In this document: in pieces, positions 1 through 10,796 of the stretch
Layout of the letters: every line of letters begins with the position of its first letter
Numbering within the stretch: position 1 is the stretch's first letter
From: Fragilaria crotonensis
Lineage: Eukaryota > Bacillariophyta > Fragilariophyceae > Fragilariales > Fragilariaceae
Length of the DNA stretch: 64,000 nt
Assembly: GCA_022925895.1 (NCBI GenBank)
Contig: JAKSYS010000001.1
Location: forward strand, 124,001-188,000
Direction: 5' to 3'
Notes under the pieces: generated by a model
What the model saw: only the letters and a program-made list of their open reading frames with translations
The model's database searches: none
What the model was told of the DNA's origin: nothing
Program-made: the position numbers and the translations under genes

Positions 1-1
1 A

Positions 2-61
2 AGAATACTACAAGAGGAAGTTGAGCCAGGAGAGGAGCCGGTCGAAGCTTTGAAACCTTGA
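2..61 (+). CDS. possible C-terminal tail of a gene entering from the left
   Basis: An open frame runs from the window edge to a TGA at 59-61 and would encode an acidic tail ending EEPVEALKP. It is only about 19 codons, so no family can be named. The composition (Glu/Pro-rich, no stops) fits the end of a plus-strand gene convergent with the next gene. It may equally be chance. Confidence 0.25.
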   Translation, partial: RILQEEVEPGEEPVEALKP

Positions 62-130
62 TATCTACGTAGCGTAAAGTGTTTGTCCTCATTCTACTAT
101 TGAGCACTAATCCGGTACGTCAGTATATTC

Positions 131-819
131 TTAATATCCGACAGTGACTGCCGCACAGACCACGACCATATCATCGTTGATATCTCCTAGTGCATCAATC
201 GCAATACCACTTGGTGCCACCATACCTCCATCTTGAACGTCAATTGTGAGTGACCCATAGTACGGAAAGACGGCCTTGACGGGTTCCAAATCAAGGGTCG
301 ATTGGTATTGGGGAGGGACGGCCAAAATAACGTGAAGTTTGAGGGCTTCGTATCCGCCGGGTACAAGTCTTTGGATGCTAGGTATGGAATTGAATTCAAT
401 GGCATTGCGGCAGGCTCGGACTGTTGGGCATAGGATGTTATGAGGTTTAGTGGGACGTGCCGTTCTTGAATAGTTGCGATACAAGACAAACAAGAAACTT
501 ACCGGCAGCCTTGGTGGCAGATTGTCCATGCGAATCATTTCCAAATCCTGTTGAGTATTGAAAGTTGAATGTGAATGGGGACAGTGATGTGCTGAACAAA
601 ATAACTGAAAATTCCGTGTGACGTACCACACTCGATGAACAATACGTTCTCGATCTCGTGAACAGGTTTGCTCGGACCTGTCGATACAGTTGCCATGTCC
701 GCGCGTGTCAAAGAATTTGTAGGTCTGATGTTGTAGTTGTCGGTTAGGGGTGTAAAGGCGCGAGATGAGGTGATTCCCAAGACAAGAATGATTGTGATGA
801 GAAGACCTACTAGGGGCAT
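131..819 (-). CDS. Lin0512-family protein, likely plastid or secretory targeted (paralogue A)
   Basis: Three exons (819-627, 547-503, 420-131) give an exact 175-residue frame. The introns (548-626 and 421-502) have GT-AG ends. The mature part starts near FIECG, then GNDSHGQSATKAA, VRACRNAIEFNSIP, a PGGY..LKLHVILAVP strand, and ends VQDGGMVAPSG....ALGDINDDMVVVCAAVTVGY. This order (FIE.G.G.D.HGQ..TKAA, RAC..AI..NS, GG...P, LGD.ND.....AAV.VG) matches the small bacterial Lin0512 family of unknown function. The N-terminus is a hydrophobic signal peptide followed by SSRAFTP; an aromatic Phe after the cleavage site is the hallmark of diatom plastid presequences, so import into a complex plastid is inferred. 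A close paralogue with the same exon pattern lies at 4723-5349. No biochemical function is known to me. Confidence 0.85.
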
Positions 820-1111
820 CTGCTGCGTTGTTGTGGTCTTTAATGATGGTTGACTATGAATTGATGTGATGGTGTGAACTCATTCATCAGTGTTTTTTCA
901 CATTTTTCACGTGCAGGAGGCAGGAGGCAGGAGGCAGGAGTATGTTAGGAAGAATGAGTTTGGCGCGGACGGTCCGTCATCCGTCACGCGCACATGTTGC
1001 GCGGTCGCGCGCTGCCGGCGCCAGAGACTCGGAGACCATCACCGAGCACCGAGAACCGAGCACAGATTTCAGGATAAAATCGTTGAAAGTCAATTACACT
1101 CATCGTTCATC
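820..1111. promoter_or_regulatory. divergent promoter region between paralogue A and CCT4
   Basis: This 292-bp spacer separates two divergently transcribed genes, so both promoters must lie here or overlap the 5' UTRs. It holds a 7-bp tandem repeat of CAGGAGG at 914-940 (just under four units) and then a CpG-rich stretch around 958-1035. No convincing TATA box is visible. Confidence 0.5.
914..940. repeat. 7-bp tandem repeat (CAGGAGG, ~3.9 units)
   Basis: Three perfect CAGGAGG units and a partial fourth lie in the divergent promoter region, about 170 bp upstream of the CCT4 start codon. Confidence 0.9.
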
Positions 1112-2990
1112 ATGGCACTCGGCAGCATCCAAGGAGAGACGTTGCAAGAGCGCAGCAAGGGGAAAGATGTTCGAACCAGTAATATTATTGCGGCCAAGGT
1201 ATGTGCAGTGTTTGTGCGTGCTTGCATCAAAGGTGGAGGGTGAATCACTGAATGGTCTTGTGGATTGTCCGGTTACTGTCTCTAGTATGAACAGTATTCC
1301 TACTCGACACTGTCCTACTGAAACGTAATGTTCATACGTAACGCTACGAAAGGTTGAATCCATTCAGCATTGGTCCCGTCATTGGTCCGTCCAACGTCCA
1401 AAATCATGTCTGAAAGTAACTCCGCATGGTTTATCTTGTCTCATTCTGTTCTCCACGTTCTCCAATACGAAAATGATAGGCCGTCGCAGGCGCAGTCCGA
1501 ACATCGTTGGGTCCTCGCGGGATGGACAAGCTGATGCAACTCGAAAATGGTGAAGTTTTAATTTCTAACGACGGTGCCACGATCATGTCCAAACTCAACG
1601 TCTTGCACCCTGCCGCAAAAATGCTCGTCCAACTCTCTCGCAATCGCAAGACATTGAAGCCGGAGACGGAACGACGACCGTCGTAGTCCTTGCCGGGGCA
1701 CTGCTCGACGCGTGTTCCAGCTTGTTGGAGAAAGGCATTCATCCCATGGCTATTGCGTCGGCATTTCTCATGGCGGCCGAAAAGGCCATTGAAATTTTGA
1801 CGAACGTCAGTCGCAAAGTTGATCTCCAGGATCGGGAATCCCTATTGAGCGCTGTCGTTACCTGTCTTTCCAGCAAGGTCGTTGCACAGAATTCAGATTT
1901 GCTCGCCCCCATTGCCGTCGATTCGGTCTTGGGAATTATTGAGGACATTTCAACCTCCACCAATGTAGATTTGAGAGATATCCGCCTCGTGCAGCAGGCC
2001 GGTGGCACGGTCGATGACACGGAACTTGTTCACGGACTAGTCTTGCACAAGGGATCGACCAAATCCGCCGGAGGGCCCTCGCAAATGCCAAATGCGAAGA
2101 TTGCCCTGCTTCAATACTGCCTTTCCGCCCCCAAGACTGATATGGACAATAATGTCGTCGTCAGCGATTATGCGGCAATGGACCGCATCTTGAGAGAAGA
2201 ACGCAAGTACATCTTGCAACAATGCAAAGTCATTAAGAAATCAGGTGCCAACGTCGTTTTGATGCAGAAATCTATCCTCCGCGATGCCTACAATGAACTG
2301 AGTCTCCATTTCCTAGCCAAAATGGGAATTTTGGTCGTGACAGATATTGAGCGCGACGACGTGCCCTTCATTTGCCGTACACTTGGATGTACTCCCATCG
2401 CCCATCCCGATCAATGCGTTCCCGAAAAGTTGGGCCACGCCGAACACGTTGGGGACGTGACGGCCGAAGGCAGTTCGAGCAAAGTTGTCAAATTCACCGG
2501 CGTAGCCAACGCCGGCAAAACCATGACCGTCTTACTCCGCGGATCCAATGATTTGGTCTTGGCAGAAGCGAGTCGTTCGCTCCACGATGCTCAATGCGTC
2601 GTGCGGTCATTGGTCAAATGCAAGGCTCTCATTGCGGGCGGCGGAGCTGCCGAAACCGAAGCCGCGATGCAGTTGCAAGCCTACGCGCAAACGTTACCCC
2701 ACGGCAAAGATGCCGCGTGTGTTTTGGCCTTTTGCGAGGCGCTCGAAGTTTTGCCCTACACACTGGCGGAAAACGCAGGTATGAAACCGATTGAAGTCGT
2801 TACGGAACTTCGAAAGCAACATGCGGCGGGCATTACGGGTGCGGGGATCAATGTCAAAAAGTGCCGTGTGGAAGATATGTATGCCATGAATGTGGTGCAA
2901 CCTCTGTTGGTCAGCGCTAGTGCAATCCAGTTGGCAACCGAAACGGTATGTATGATTCTCAAGATTGACGACTTGGTGGTTGTGGCGTAA
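1112..2990 (+). CDS. CCT4: T-complex protein 1 subunit delta (CCT4), one frame break
   Basis: A subunit of the cytosolic TRiC/CCT chaperonin, which folds actin, tubulin and other proteins with ATP. Exon 1 (1112-1198) encodes 29 residues ending SNIIAAK. A 281-bp intron (1199-1479, GTATGT...ATAG) follows. Exon 2 continues [35 protein letters not shown] and the ATP-binding GDGTTTVVV. The rest reads openly to 2990 with delta-type motifs: [71 protein letters not shown] and [11 protein letters not shown]. At about 1640-1645 (CGCAATCGCAAG) the frame moves by one base, equivalent to one lost A. With that base the product would be about 532 residues, the normal family length. Because both sides are well conserved, assembly error is more likely than a pseudogene. 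Confidence 0.9.
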
Positions 2991-3606
2991 GCGAAATGGG
3001 AACTCTTTACTGTCGTAGCAATTCAGAGCCTTAGGGTGTTTCTTTCGATTGGGTCATTTGCGAACCAGTTGAGAGCCATAGTAGTCGAAGTAACCACTAC
3101 TACAGTTCAGAATTCAGACTTTCGTCTCTAGTCTACTTGATCATTGTCTTACTCCTTGGCGTAGCATTACAACATTACAACGCCGATGCAATTAGTACTG
3201 TACACTGTACATTTTACAAGATCCTGGTACTACTTACTACTACAACGGTTCCTCGTAGCTCGTATCCAGGTATTTACGACTAGTAGTGCATACGGATTAC
3301 CGATGACTGTACTGGAGTTCGTGCTTCGATGCAGAACCGCGTGACGCGTGCCCCTGCCAGGGAATCTCACTGAAGGGTGTGGGCTACTTGTCTACTGGGT
3401 AATGGTTACTGGAGTACAGAATACTCCAGTACAATTCACGGAACAGAACCAACACAAGCACCAACCGCTATGTCAGAGACTGCGTCATCTTTGTGCACAC
3501 ATGTACTAGTACTGTATGAATTGACCTGCGATCAGACGCTGGACCGGAGACGAGAAAGAACAACATTTAGCGCACAGCACAACAGAAGCTCTGTTGAAAC
3601 AACACC
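2991..3606. other. intergenic spacer, CCT4 to HIG1 gene
   Basis: A 616-bp non-coding spacer. It is rich in GTAC-containing words (for example 3195-3240 and 3400-3435) and contains TACTGGAGTACAGAATACTCCAG-like short inverted repeats near 3408-3430. It presumably includes the CCT4 3' UTR and the HIG1 promoter. I see no gene in it. Confidence 0.6.
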
Positions 3607-4136
3607 ATGGGATCACGTCAAAGCACTAGCATGGAGGAAGCTCCATCACTGGCATCTCTGGCAGGAGTGCCGCGAGGACCTGTTGGTGACCCACCAAAGA
3701 TGATACGACCTGAAACGTTTCAAGAGAAATTCATTCGTAAGGTGAGTTCATTGTTACCACAATGCGGTTTTTTTTTCGCAGTGACGCAATTTCGTATCAG
3801 CACACATACACTAACCCATTGCAATTATCATTCCTGTGCTCGTCGTCTTCCGCATGCATCATGTGATTGTCCCAGTTTTCTTCCGAGCCTCTAGTACCCA
3901 TTGGATGTTTGGTGACTGCCTATTTCCTTGGATCAGGCATTGGATCCTTTTACAAGAGAGATGCTAAACGATCGCAGAGGATGATGAGGCTCCGAGTGGG
4001 ATCTCAGTTCGCCACGCTGCTTATCTTTGTCGGGTACTACGGGATCGCGCAGTTTGATTTGAGGGTGGCACCCATGCACCAGGACGCCCTCAAGATACAA
4101 GAGGCAAGTCAAGAGAGTACATCTGACCCAGCGTGA
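3607..4136 (+). CDS. HIG1 domain-containing protein (Rcf1/HIGD1-like)
   Basis: Two exons (3607-3741 and 3876-4136) give an exact 131-residue frame. The 134-bp intron has GTGAGT...CCCAG ends. The domain begins KFIRK-FSSEPLVPIGCLVTAYFLG, then GSFYKRDAKRSQRMMRLRVGSQFATLLIFVGYYG. The EPLVPIG motif, a first membrane span, a basic R-x-Q/R-MMR-R-V loop and a second span are the signature of the HIG1 family. Family members are small inner-mitochondrial-membrane hairpin proteins that associate with cytochrome bc1/oxidase supercomplexes. The soluble N-terminus (about 35 residues, Ser/Pro-rich) is not conserved, and the tail after the second span is short and acidic. The start is the first ATG of exon 1, preceded by ACACC. 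Location in mitochondria is inferred from the family. Confidence 0.88.
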
Positions 4137-4722
4137 ATAACACCACGACGAAACCTTGCGTTCCATGGTCGGTGCTCATCATGGAACGACATCAAAGGAA
4201 ACTTGGGAACAGAAGGATGATAGGATGTAGCACTCTGTGACCCCTATCGGGAGTTTAACGGCAAAATAATCTCTAAACTACAGTAACGATGATGACTCAA
4301 GCGAGGGAGGAAAAGCTTATGTGGCAAAAAATGCAGCTGTCAACATCAACGATAGACATGTGACAAAAGGCACCACAGTGTTCGATGTTTTTAAGCGCGG
4401 CGGAGCAGAAAGCCGCAATTCCTTTAGGGGGCCTGTACCTACTGCTTTAGGGTGTCATCGATGTGATGTTGTATTTCTATGTGATGTTGTATTTCTATGT
4501 CATGTAGCAAAAGAACATCACCCGGGATTCCAACGTGATCCCCCACCGTAGTACTAACCGGGCCCGACGATGCTTAACTTCGCTGAGCAGACGGGAAGCG
4601 GTGCTGTCATCGTGGTATGGTCGTTCCTGATAGAGCGCGAGTCAAAGCAATACATAAAAACAAAGATGATGTAGATCTTCGAAATCTTTTGAGGATTGAG
4701 AATTTACGCCCACACGTCAACA
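4137..4722. other. intergenic spacer with an 18-bp direct repeat
   Basis: A 586-bp spacer between the HIG1 gene and Lin0512 paralogue B. An 18-bp word (GTGATGTTGTATTTCTAT) is present twice in tandem at 4463-4480 and 4481-4498. An open frame over 4321-4551 covers this repeat but has no recognisable protein features, so I do not call it a gene. Confidence 0.6.
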
Positions 4723-5349
4723 ATGAGCTTTATGCAATTCCTCGTCATTCTCGCAACTCTCACACCCTCAAACTTCGCATTTACATCACTTCCACGCCGA
4801 TCACCATCTCGAGGCGCCTTTCGGATACCAGCAAGTGCAACACCTTTTGTTGAAAACGTTCTTCTTGTCCAATGTGGTACGTGTATGCCCTGATTTCGAT
4901 AAGTCCTGTCAACATCTTCTCAAGCTTCGATTCACCCCCTTTTCAAGGATTCGGAAATGATTCCCACGGCCAAAATGCCACGAAGGCTGCAAGTAAGTTC
5001 ATGATCGGCATTATCTCTTTTGCAAAGTCGTAGGTGTCCCATTCATTCAAATGAAGTTCGAGCGTGTCGCAATGCCATTGAATTCAACTCGATCCGTATC
5101 ACCAAGATCATCCCAGGTGGCTACAAGGCAATGAAAGTCAATGTAATATTGGGCGTCCCCGTCAAATACCAAGATACACTCGATTTGAACATCTTGGCAG
5201 GTAGTAGCGGCTTGTTTCCGTTCGGTGAAACGCGATTCGAAGTCCATGATGGAGGCTTGGTGGCGCCCTCGGGAAGAGCTATTGCGGAGCTGGGTGATCG
5301 GAATGATGATATGGTTTTAGTAGCAGCTGCAGTCCAAGTAGGCTACTAA
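4723..5349 (+). CDS. Lin0512-family protein, likely plastid or secretory targeted (paralogue B)
   Basis: Three exons (4723-4876, 4948-4992, 5057-5349) encode an exact 163-residue protein. The introns are 71 and 64 bp. The middle exon is 45 nt long, as in paralogue A, and splice positions and phases match, so the two genes arose by duplication. Sequence order: hydrophobic signal peptide, SNFAFTS, FVENVLLVQCG, FGNDSHGQNATKAA, IRACRNAIEFNSI, IPGGYKAMKVNVILGVP, then FEVHDGGLVAPSGRAIAELGDRNDDMVLVAAAVQVGY. The Phe after the presumed signal cleavage site suggests plastid import. The stop codon TAA (5347-5349) coincides with the target duplication of the inverted-repeat element immediately downstream. 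Function of the family is unknown to me. Confidence 0.85.
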
Positions 5350-5984
5350 GAGCATCCGCCCACCGGATGCGCCTTTTTTACGTCCATGGACAGCATGTAG
5401 CGCTTTTAGAAGCCAATCTTGAACAAAATGTTGCTCGAAGTTATCTCCACCGCTTCACTTTTTATGGAGCACCAGGTTGCGCGCCCGAATAATCTAGAAA
5501 TTTTCTTCATGATCTTTTGAGCTTCTTAACATTGCTTCTCCACCACCTCATCCGTATTTGTTCATTCATTGCTTGTCCATCTCAACGTCTCACACCGTCT
5601 TCACTCGCTTCCTCACCAGCATGAATGATTGCATCCTTGGTGATGCTGATGTTCCATCATCACAGCCTCCAAGTCGTCGTCATCAAAATGATAATCAGCT
5701 GTTCGGCTGTTGAAGAATTGGAATCTACAAAATCGCACAAAACACATTCGATTCGAAGGTCAATTCTGGAATTGAATGGTTGAATCACATCAATTCAGTG
5801 AGTCGAAATGGAAGGATCACATGGTGAGCTATATTCATTGATTTATGTGTACATGGCGCATCGAATTCGATTTCGCTCGTCAAAACGGCAGCCGAAAGGC
5901 CCTACCGGAGGAGAAATTTCGGATATTCTCGAGGCACTATATTAGACCACTCGGGAAAAACAGCGCATCCGGTGGGAATGCTCC
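5350..5984. mobile_element. MITE-like inverted-repeat element between two stop codons
   Basis: The ends are inverted copies of each other. The left end begins GAGCATCCGCCCACCGGATG at 5350; the right end, read in reverse complement from 5984, begins GGAGCATTCCCACCGGATGC. After alignment the arms match over about 28 bp, including the following T-run. CTAA flanks both sides (5346-5349 and 5985-5988), giving a 3-4 bp target duplication (TAA or CTAA). No coding capacity is seen in the 635 bp. Ends of GAGCAT type with a TAA/TTA duplication resemble PIF/Harbinger-derived MITEs, which is an inference. The element contains the end-near palindrome GCATCCG..CGGATGC. Confidence 0.75.
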
Positions 5985-7201
5985 CTAAGGTGGTGGCTGT
6001 TTCCAGGCGTATTCTTCACGATAGGCACCCAGCTCAGAATCTATCTCTCCATTCCCGCAACTAGCGGTACACGTGTAAACAGCAATAACACCCCAATCCA
6101 TCTCATGTGATGACAACAAATGTTTTTGAATCATGTCCAAAGCATCGTCATGACAATCCTTAAGAGCTGGTGGTACATTCTGCGGTGGCGCCGTCTCACA
6201 AATCTCTGCCGCAACAGACAGGGCATGCTTAGTCGATGCCGATACGACAGGCTGTTTGGAAAGGATCTTGCGATGACCCTCCAGCAAGTGGTAGAGCATT
6301 TGTGGCATGATTTGGAATTCACACTTGCGATCCGCCCCACAATATTGACACACTGGAATGTGATCAGGGATGGGCTTTGACAAAATCCACAATTCCTCCC
6401 CTCCCCATTGCGGATAGTATCGCAAGCACTGATCTTGCGCTCGCTTGACGCGCACATAAAAGTCGGTCGTCATCGGGTCTTGCTTCGTTTTGTGCTTCTT
6501 CCCCGCCGCGTCGTCCAAATCGTCTTGTTCCAAATCTAGGTCGGGATCGTTCTCGTCACTAGGCATGAGTGCTTCGCGCTCTTCTTCCTTACCATCGTCG
6601 GGAGCTGGCTCTTCATCGACAACTAATTCGGATTTGGAGTAGACGGAGGGTAAAAACGTTTCCTCTTTCTCGACTACATACTTCTTGTACTCTTTCTGAT
6701 GATTTCGCGAGCAAAAGGATACTCCTTGTACTGGACACTTTCCTTTTCCTAGCTGACCGCACACTTGACAGAGATCAACATTATACGTCGATGACAGGTG
6801 GTTGACCCAACCTTCTGTTGGAGTGTCTTCCGTCGGGGGAAAGAACTCATTCTCTTCCTCTAGCTGCGTCCTCAGCACTCGGACCGATCCCTCGGGGAAT
6901 CCCTGAGCGGGACAAGCGGGGCATGAAAATACATAGAAAGATCGATGAAAGGCATTCGGTGTGACGTGATCCGCTGGAGCGTAGAGTTGGCAATAAATCG
7001 CAGGTCTGTCGGACAGTTTCGGCACCTGAGAGGTTCAGTCGGCAGATGTCGAGGATTCAACCACGAGGGTCTACCGCCGATTTGACCACCATCCCAATCA
7101 CTCCAAGCAGGAGAGGCGTGTCCGATGGGGTAATCATGAAGTGGTTCGGAAAAACCAAGTTGAACAGTGGACGGGTCAACGATTTCATCGATGGTAACCA
7201 T
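5985..7201 (-). CDS. PDCD2: PDCD2-family protein, one frame break
   Basis: Programmed cell death 2 family; known members are cytosolic/nuclear adaptors that assist 40S ribosome assembly by binding uS5. The N-terminal segment (7201 to about 7000) reads VQLGFSEPLHDYPIGHASPAWSDWDGGQIGGRPSWLNP....LRCRNC. The frame then moves by one base near 6991-6999 (TTATTGCC, one T short) and continues CQLYAPADHVTPNAFHRSFYVFSCPACP. A MYND-like zinc finger follows (CQVCGQLGKGKCPVQGVSFCSRNHQKEYKKY), then an acidic linker. The PDCD2_C domain has FYVRVKRAQDQCLRYYPQWGGEELW, PVCQYCGADRKCEFQIMPQMLYHL and DWGVIAVYTCTASC, ending EEYAWKQ. With the missing base the length is about 405 residues, normal for the family. The stop TAG overlaps the right-hand target duplication of the adjoining inverted-repeat element. 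Confidence 0.88.
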
Positions 7202-8012
7202 GCTGTCCCCGGAAATCGGGAGATGTGGAACGTCGTGTACATAAACGCGTTCCAGATTCCAGATGTGAGCATTGTACAGTACCAGTACATTTCGTACATT
7301 TCATATGGACTACTGGTACTAGCCTACAGACGATAGACACTGTACGCTGTGAGGACACCGTACACCGAGTGTGAACTTGTGAACGCATCCGCTCTCTTGA
7401 GTAGTAGTACTACTGTATGTAGTAGCTCGCAAAGCAATTTTGAATTTTGTGTTTGAGTGGTTGCGCCGATGTGCCAGTTACTTGTTGACGGACCTGGTGT
7501 ACTGTACTGCGTAAAGTTTGTACTCTGAGTACTGTGCCCGTACCCATTTTTTTTGCAACCGGTTGTGCAACCCCGTAGGCCTAGTATTAATCGTACAAAA
7601 CGTAGCCAGATGTACCAAGTCCACGCTACTGGATCAATTCCTAGAGTATGCATCACACCGAGCGCACATTTACCGTACTGAAGGAGAATATCGAAAAATT
7701 AGACCTCTTGCTTCCTGAATAACACCTGCTGTCTTGGTACTTGGTACTCGGTACTCCGTGTACGTAGTACATCGCTACACATCTCATGCTCTACACGTCT
7801 GCTGTATGCATAGTTGTGTACCATACATCACGTTATATGAAAACTACAGACCTACCGGCATGTTGACTTTATTGTCGTGGTACAGTAGTATGTACCAGGA
7901 TAACTATACTGAACGCAAATGCAATAAAACAGTACCAGGTACTCGAGTACCTGGTAATACAGTATTATTTATACTCGGCTTTTTCTTTGTTTGTTTCTCT
8001 GTAGGATTGTGA
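7202..8012. other. GTAC-rich intergenic spacer
   Basis: Upstream of PDCD2 the sequence is packed with GTAC tetranucleotides (seven between about 7250 and 7370) and compound words such as GTACAGTACCAGTAC. Several short ORFs cross it but all are low-complexity readings of the repeats. Runs of TTGCAACC/GGTTGCAA occur near 7550-7580. No gene is supported. Confidence 0.6.
7933..7956. repeat. perfect 24-bp palindrome
   Basis: The arm TACCAGGTACTC is followed directly by its reverse complement GAGTACCTGGTA, with no spacer. It lies within the GTAC-rich spacer. Confidence 0.95.
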
Positions 8013-9960
8013 GCTTATTTGTTGTTTGTCAACACTCCATTATAAGTCATAAATCAATCAAAGATAAGAACCAGTAAGTCTTTCAAAATGATAATCTAAG
8101 TAAATTACACTGCAAACATAATCATAACAGCCTGACCCCAGATTACTTTCCTTGGTGTAGATCTTACATAATGTAGTCTTCATTTCTCAAAAGACATGTA
8201 TGCCTTTTTGGATCTCTCAGTAGAGTTGTGCATGCCAGGAAATTTATCCTGGTCTTCCATTCTTGGTTTTTCAAAGCAACACCAGCAGCATATATTCTAG
8301 AGCTACGGTCATGGCTTATCTACTATCTTTAAATTCCCACCACAGTAAGACTGGCTGCATCAACAGAAGTACTTGAGGTCTTGGCAAGTACCAAGCTCCA
8401 AGGCACAAATGCACAAAAAGAATTGGCTCATTGTACCATGGCATCAATAACAGATGCATTACAAGCAGCATCACACCCCTTCAAGTCTTTGTGTTTGAGT
8501 CTTCCTCCCACTTGCACCACTCTCAAGAACCAGTGTTCACACATCTGATACCAGAATCAATCACACCCACCAGCCACAAGTACATAACATTTCTGGTGAG
8601 GGTTTCCTACATGGTCATATGGCCCACCCTCCACTAATCTCTTGATTAGCTTCTGTGTGAGAGAAGCTGATCCATAGTACTGTCCACAAGATAGCAGAGA
8701 CCCTTGAAACAACCCTTCTTGTGAGCTGGCTCTAGTGATGCTGGTTCATGGTTCCACTACATAGAAAAAGAGGGTGTTGTGTACCTTGTTGTTCTCTCTG
8801 TTAAGAAGCGGGGGACTGTGGCTGGTTGCAATCTATTAAGTGCCTCCCTCTCAGTATCAACACAAAAGTCTGTATAAATACAGCATTGAAGCTTGAAAAT
8901 CATGATTTCCACAAGACTAACGTATGTGACAGCCAGGTTCAGTCATTGTTGACAATTTTATGCAAAAGGTCATACAGGAGGGTTGAACTGGAAATTGGAA
9001 GTAGTTAGCTAGTACTCCTGAGGTGGTGTTGTGACAGTCAGAGCTGAATGTAGGATAAGAAAATTATTTGGAGTACAGTACTTTATTACTCCAAGAACTC
9101 CAGCAATACAAGCATGGACAGAGTATCTGGACAAATCAAACTACCACAGTACCTGGACAGATTGAGAAATTGGTGATTTGATTGTATTCATTCAGGAAGA
9201 TTTATGTAGTGACTACCCAGCATATTGTAGTACACCCTAAAACACATGGTGTTACTGTACTAGTAGCTTGTTTTTGGTGAGGAGTGACCGTTCACAAGTT
9301 AGAACACATTAAATTCAGGATTTTTCCTGCTCGCGAGAATTTTATCTTTGTAGTTTAATTGCTGACTACTGTAACAACAAGTAAATGAAATCACAGTGTT
9401 AAGTAGTCAGACTGATGTTCCAGCAAGCTAGTGAAGGTGTGAGGATCCACTACATACGTTTTGCCAAGTCTAACATCACCAGCAAAAAACAACTCAACAG
9501 GCATGGTCACAGTCACAGTCACTTTTGAAAAATAAATTTTGTTGACAACTCATTTTTATCCTATGGCACATTCCAAAGAACTACCAGCACTGGCTACTAA
9601 TTTAATTGAACCAGTGTCAGTTGCAAAAGCATGAGTTTCACCACAAACTCCAAGATATTCCTGTTGTTCAGATCACCAGCAATTCGAATGTGTTCCTTTC
9701 TGAGGACTCAAGAACCACTTCCACAACAGCAGACTCATAACAACACATACATTTCACATGAATGTAACATGCAAAAAGTCATACCCACTTGATTTTGCAT
9801 ATTAGACTCAATTTGAGTGACTCACCTGTCCTGATGCCAGCCATGTTAAGGAAAACTCAAAGAATGAAGACTTGACAAATCATATCATCTTCATGATTTT
9901 CCATCACAATAGCTGCATAGCATACCCATCATCTATCTATTTGTTCAACCTTAAAGAAAA
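8013..9960. other. CpG-depleted, gene-free block
   Basis: About 1.9 kb with around nine CpG dinucleotides where base composition would predict several dozen, while TpG and CpA are abundant. Short ORFs have no recognisable domains. The pattern is that of long-term cytosine methylation and deamination, as expected for old silenced repeats. I cannot identify the parent element. Confidence 0.65.
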
Positions 9961-10082
9961 CTGTCAACAAGTGTGCCTTTAAGGCAAAAGAATTCTAATC
10001 CAGACACCATGTTTATATGCTTGTTCTTCCTTTGCTGGTTGACGCTGTAGTACAGGAGTAGTGAGGAACGGACCGGAGCACT

Positions 10083-10272
10083 GGAGTAGTGGAGTAGTGG
10101 AGTAGTGGAGTAGTGGAGTAGTGGAGTAGTGGAGTAGTGGAGTAGTGGAGTAGTGGAGTAGTGGAGTAGTGGAGTAGTGGAGTAGTGGAGTAGTGGAGTA
10201 GTGGAGTAGTGGAGTAGTGGAGTAGTGGAGTAGTGGAGTAGTGGAGTAGTGGAGTAGTGGAGTAGTGGAGTA
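10083..10272. repeat. 8-bp minisatellite GGAGTAGT, ~23.5 units
   Basis: Perfect tandem copies of GGAGTAGT fill about 190 bp. The reverse strand can be read as a repeated TTPLLHYS peptide, which is a by-product of the 24-nt phase of three units and not a gene. Confidence 0.97.
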
Positions 10273-10668
10273 CGGTAGTACTTGGCTAGAGTACCCGGCA
10301 TCTGAGAACTCGTGAAAATCAGGGTTACCCCAATGCACCCTTACTTTGGTACTGTACCTGGTACTGCTGTGATTGACTAATTCGAGTTGCAAAAAACAAG
10401 GATTGGGTTGCAAACCTACGCCGTTCTCTCGTAGAAATTTTGCAACCCTACGTGCAACTGGGTTGCAAAAGATCCTGATGTTCCGCACTGCGTTTTTGTC
10501 ACAGTACCTGCAAGTTCTACAGGTCCCTGTCGTATACACATACCGGAGGGAGTTGAAAATACTACTTCGGTTGCAAAACACCGGAAATGTACAAGTACAA
10601 TGGTACTTGTACTCTGAGAATTGTGAGACGATTCGACTGATACCAGTATGAAATAGCTGATACTGTAG

Positions 10669-10710
10669 TAGCTGATAGCTGATAGCTGATAGCTGATAGC
10701 TGATAGCTGA
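10669..10710. repeat. 7-bp tandem repeat TAGCTGA, 6 units
   Basis: Six perfect TAGCTGA units, followed by a degenerate further copy. This is simple-sequence spacer DNA. Confidence 0.95.
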
Positions 10711-10796
10711 TACTACTAGCTGATAGCGGACACTGCGACAATAGAAATCTACATGTACCATGTACGATGTCCTTCCACGTTATTATTATTATATAT

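Noticed and set aside
890-1328. ORFs of 117 and 128 codons overlapping the CCT4 start
   Set aside because: They are in other frames or read through the CCT4 first exon and intron; the CCT4 reading is far better supported.
9951-10761. Minus-strand ORFs of 116 and 260 codons with a TTPLLHYS repeat
   Set aside because: They are translations of the 8-bp minisatellite; codon content is fixed by the repeat and the flanks have no protein features.
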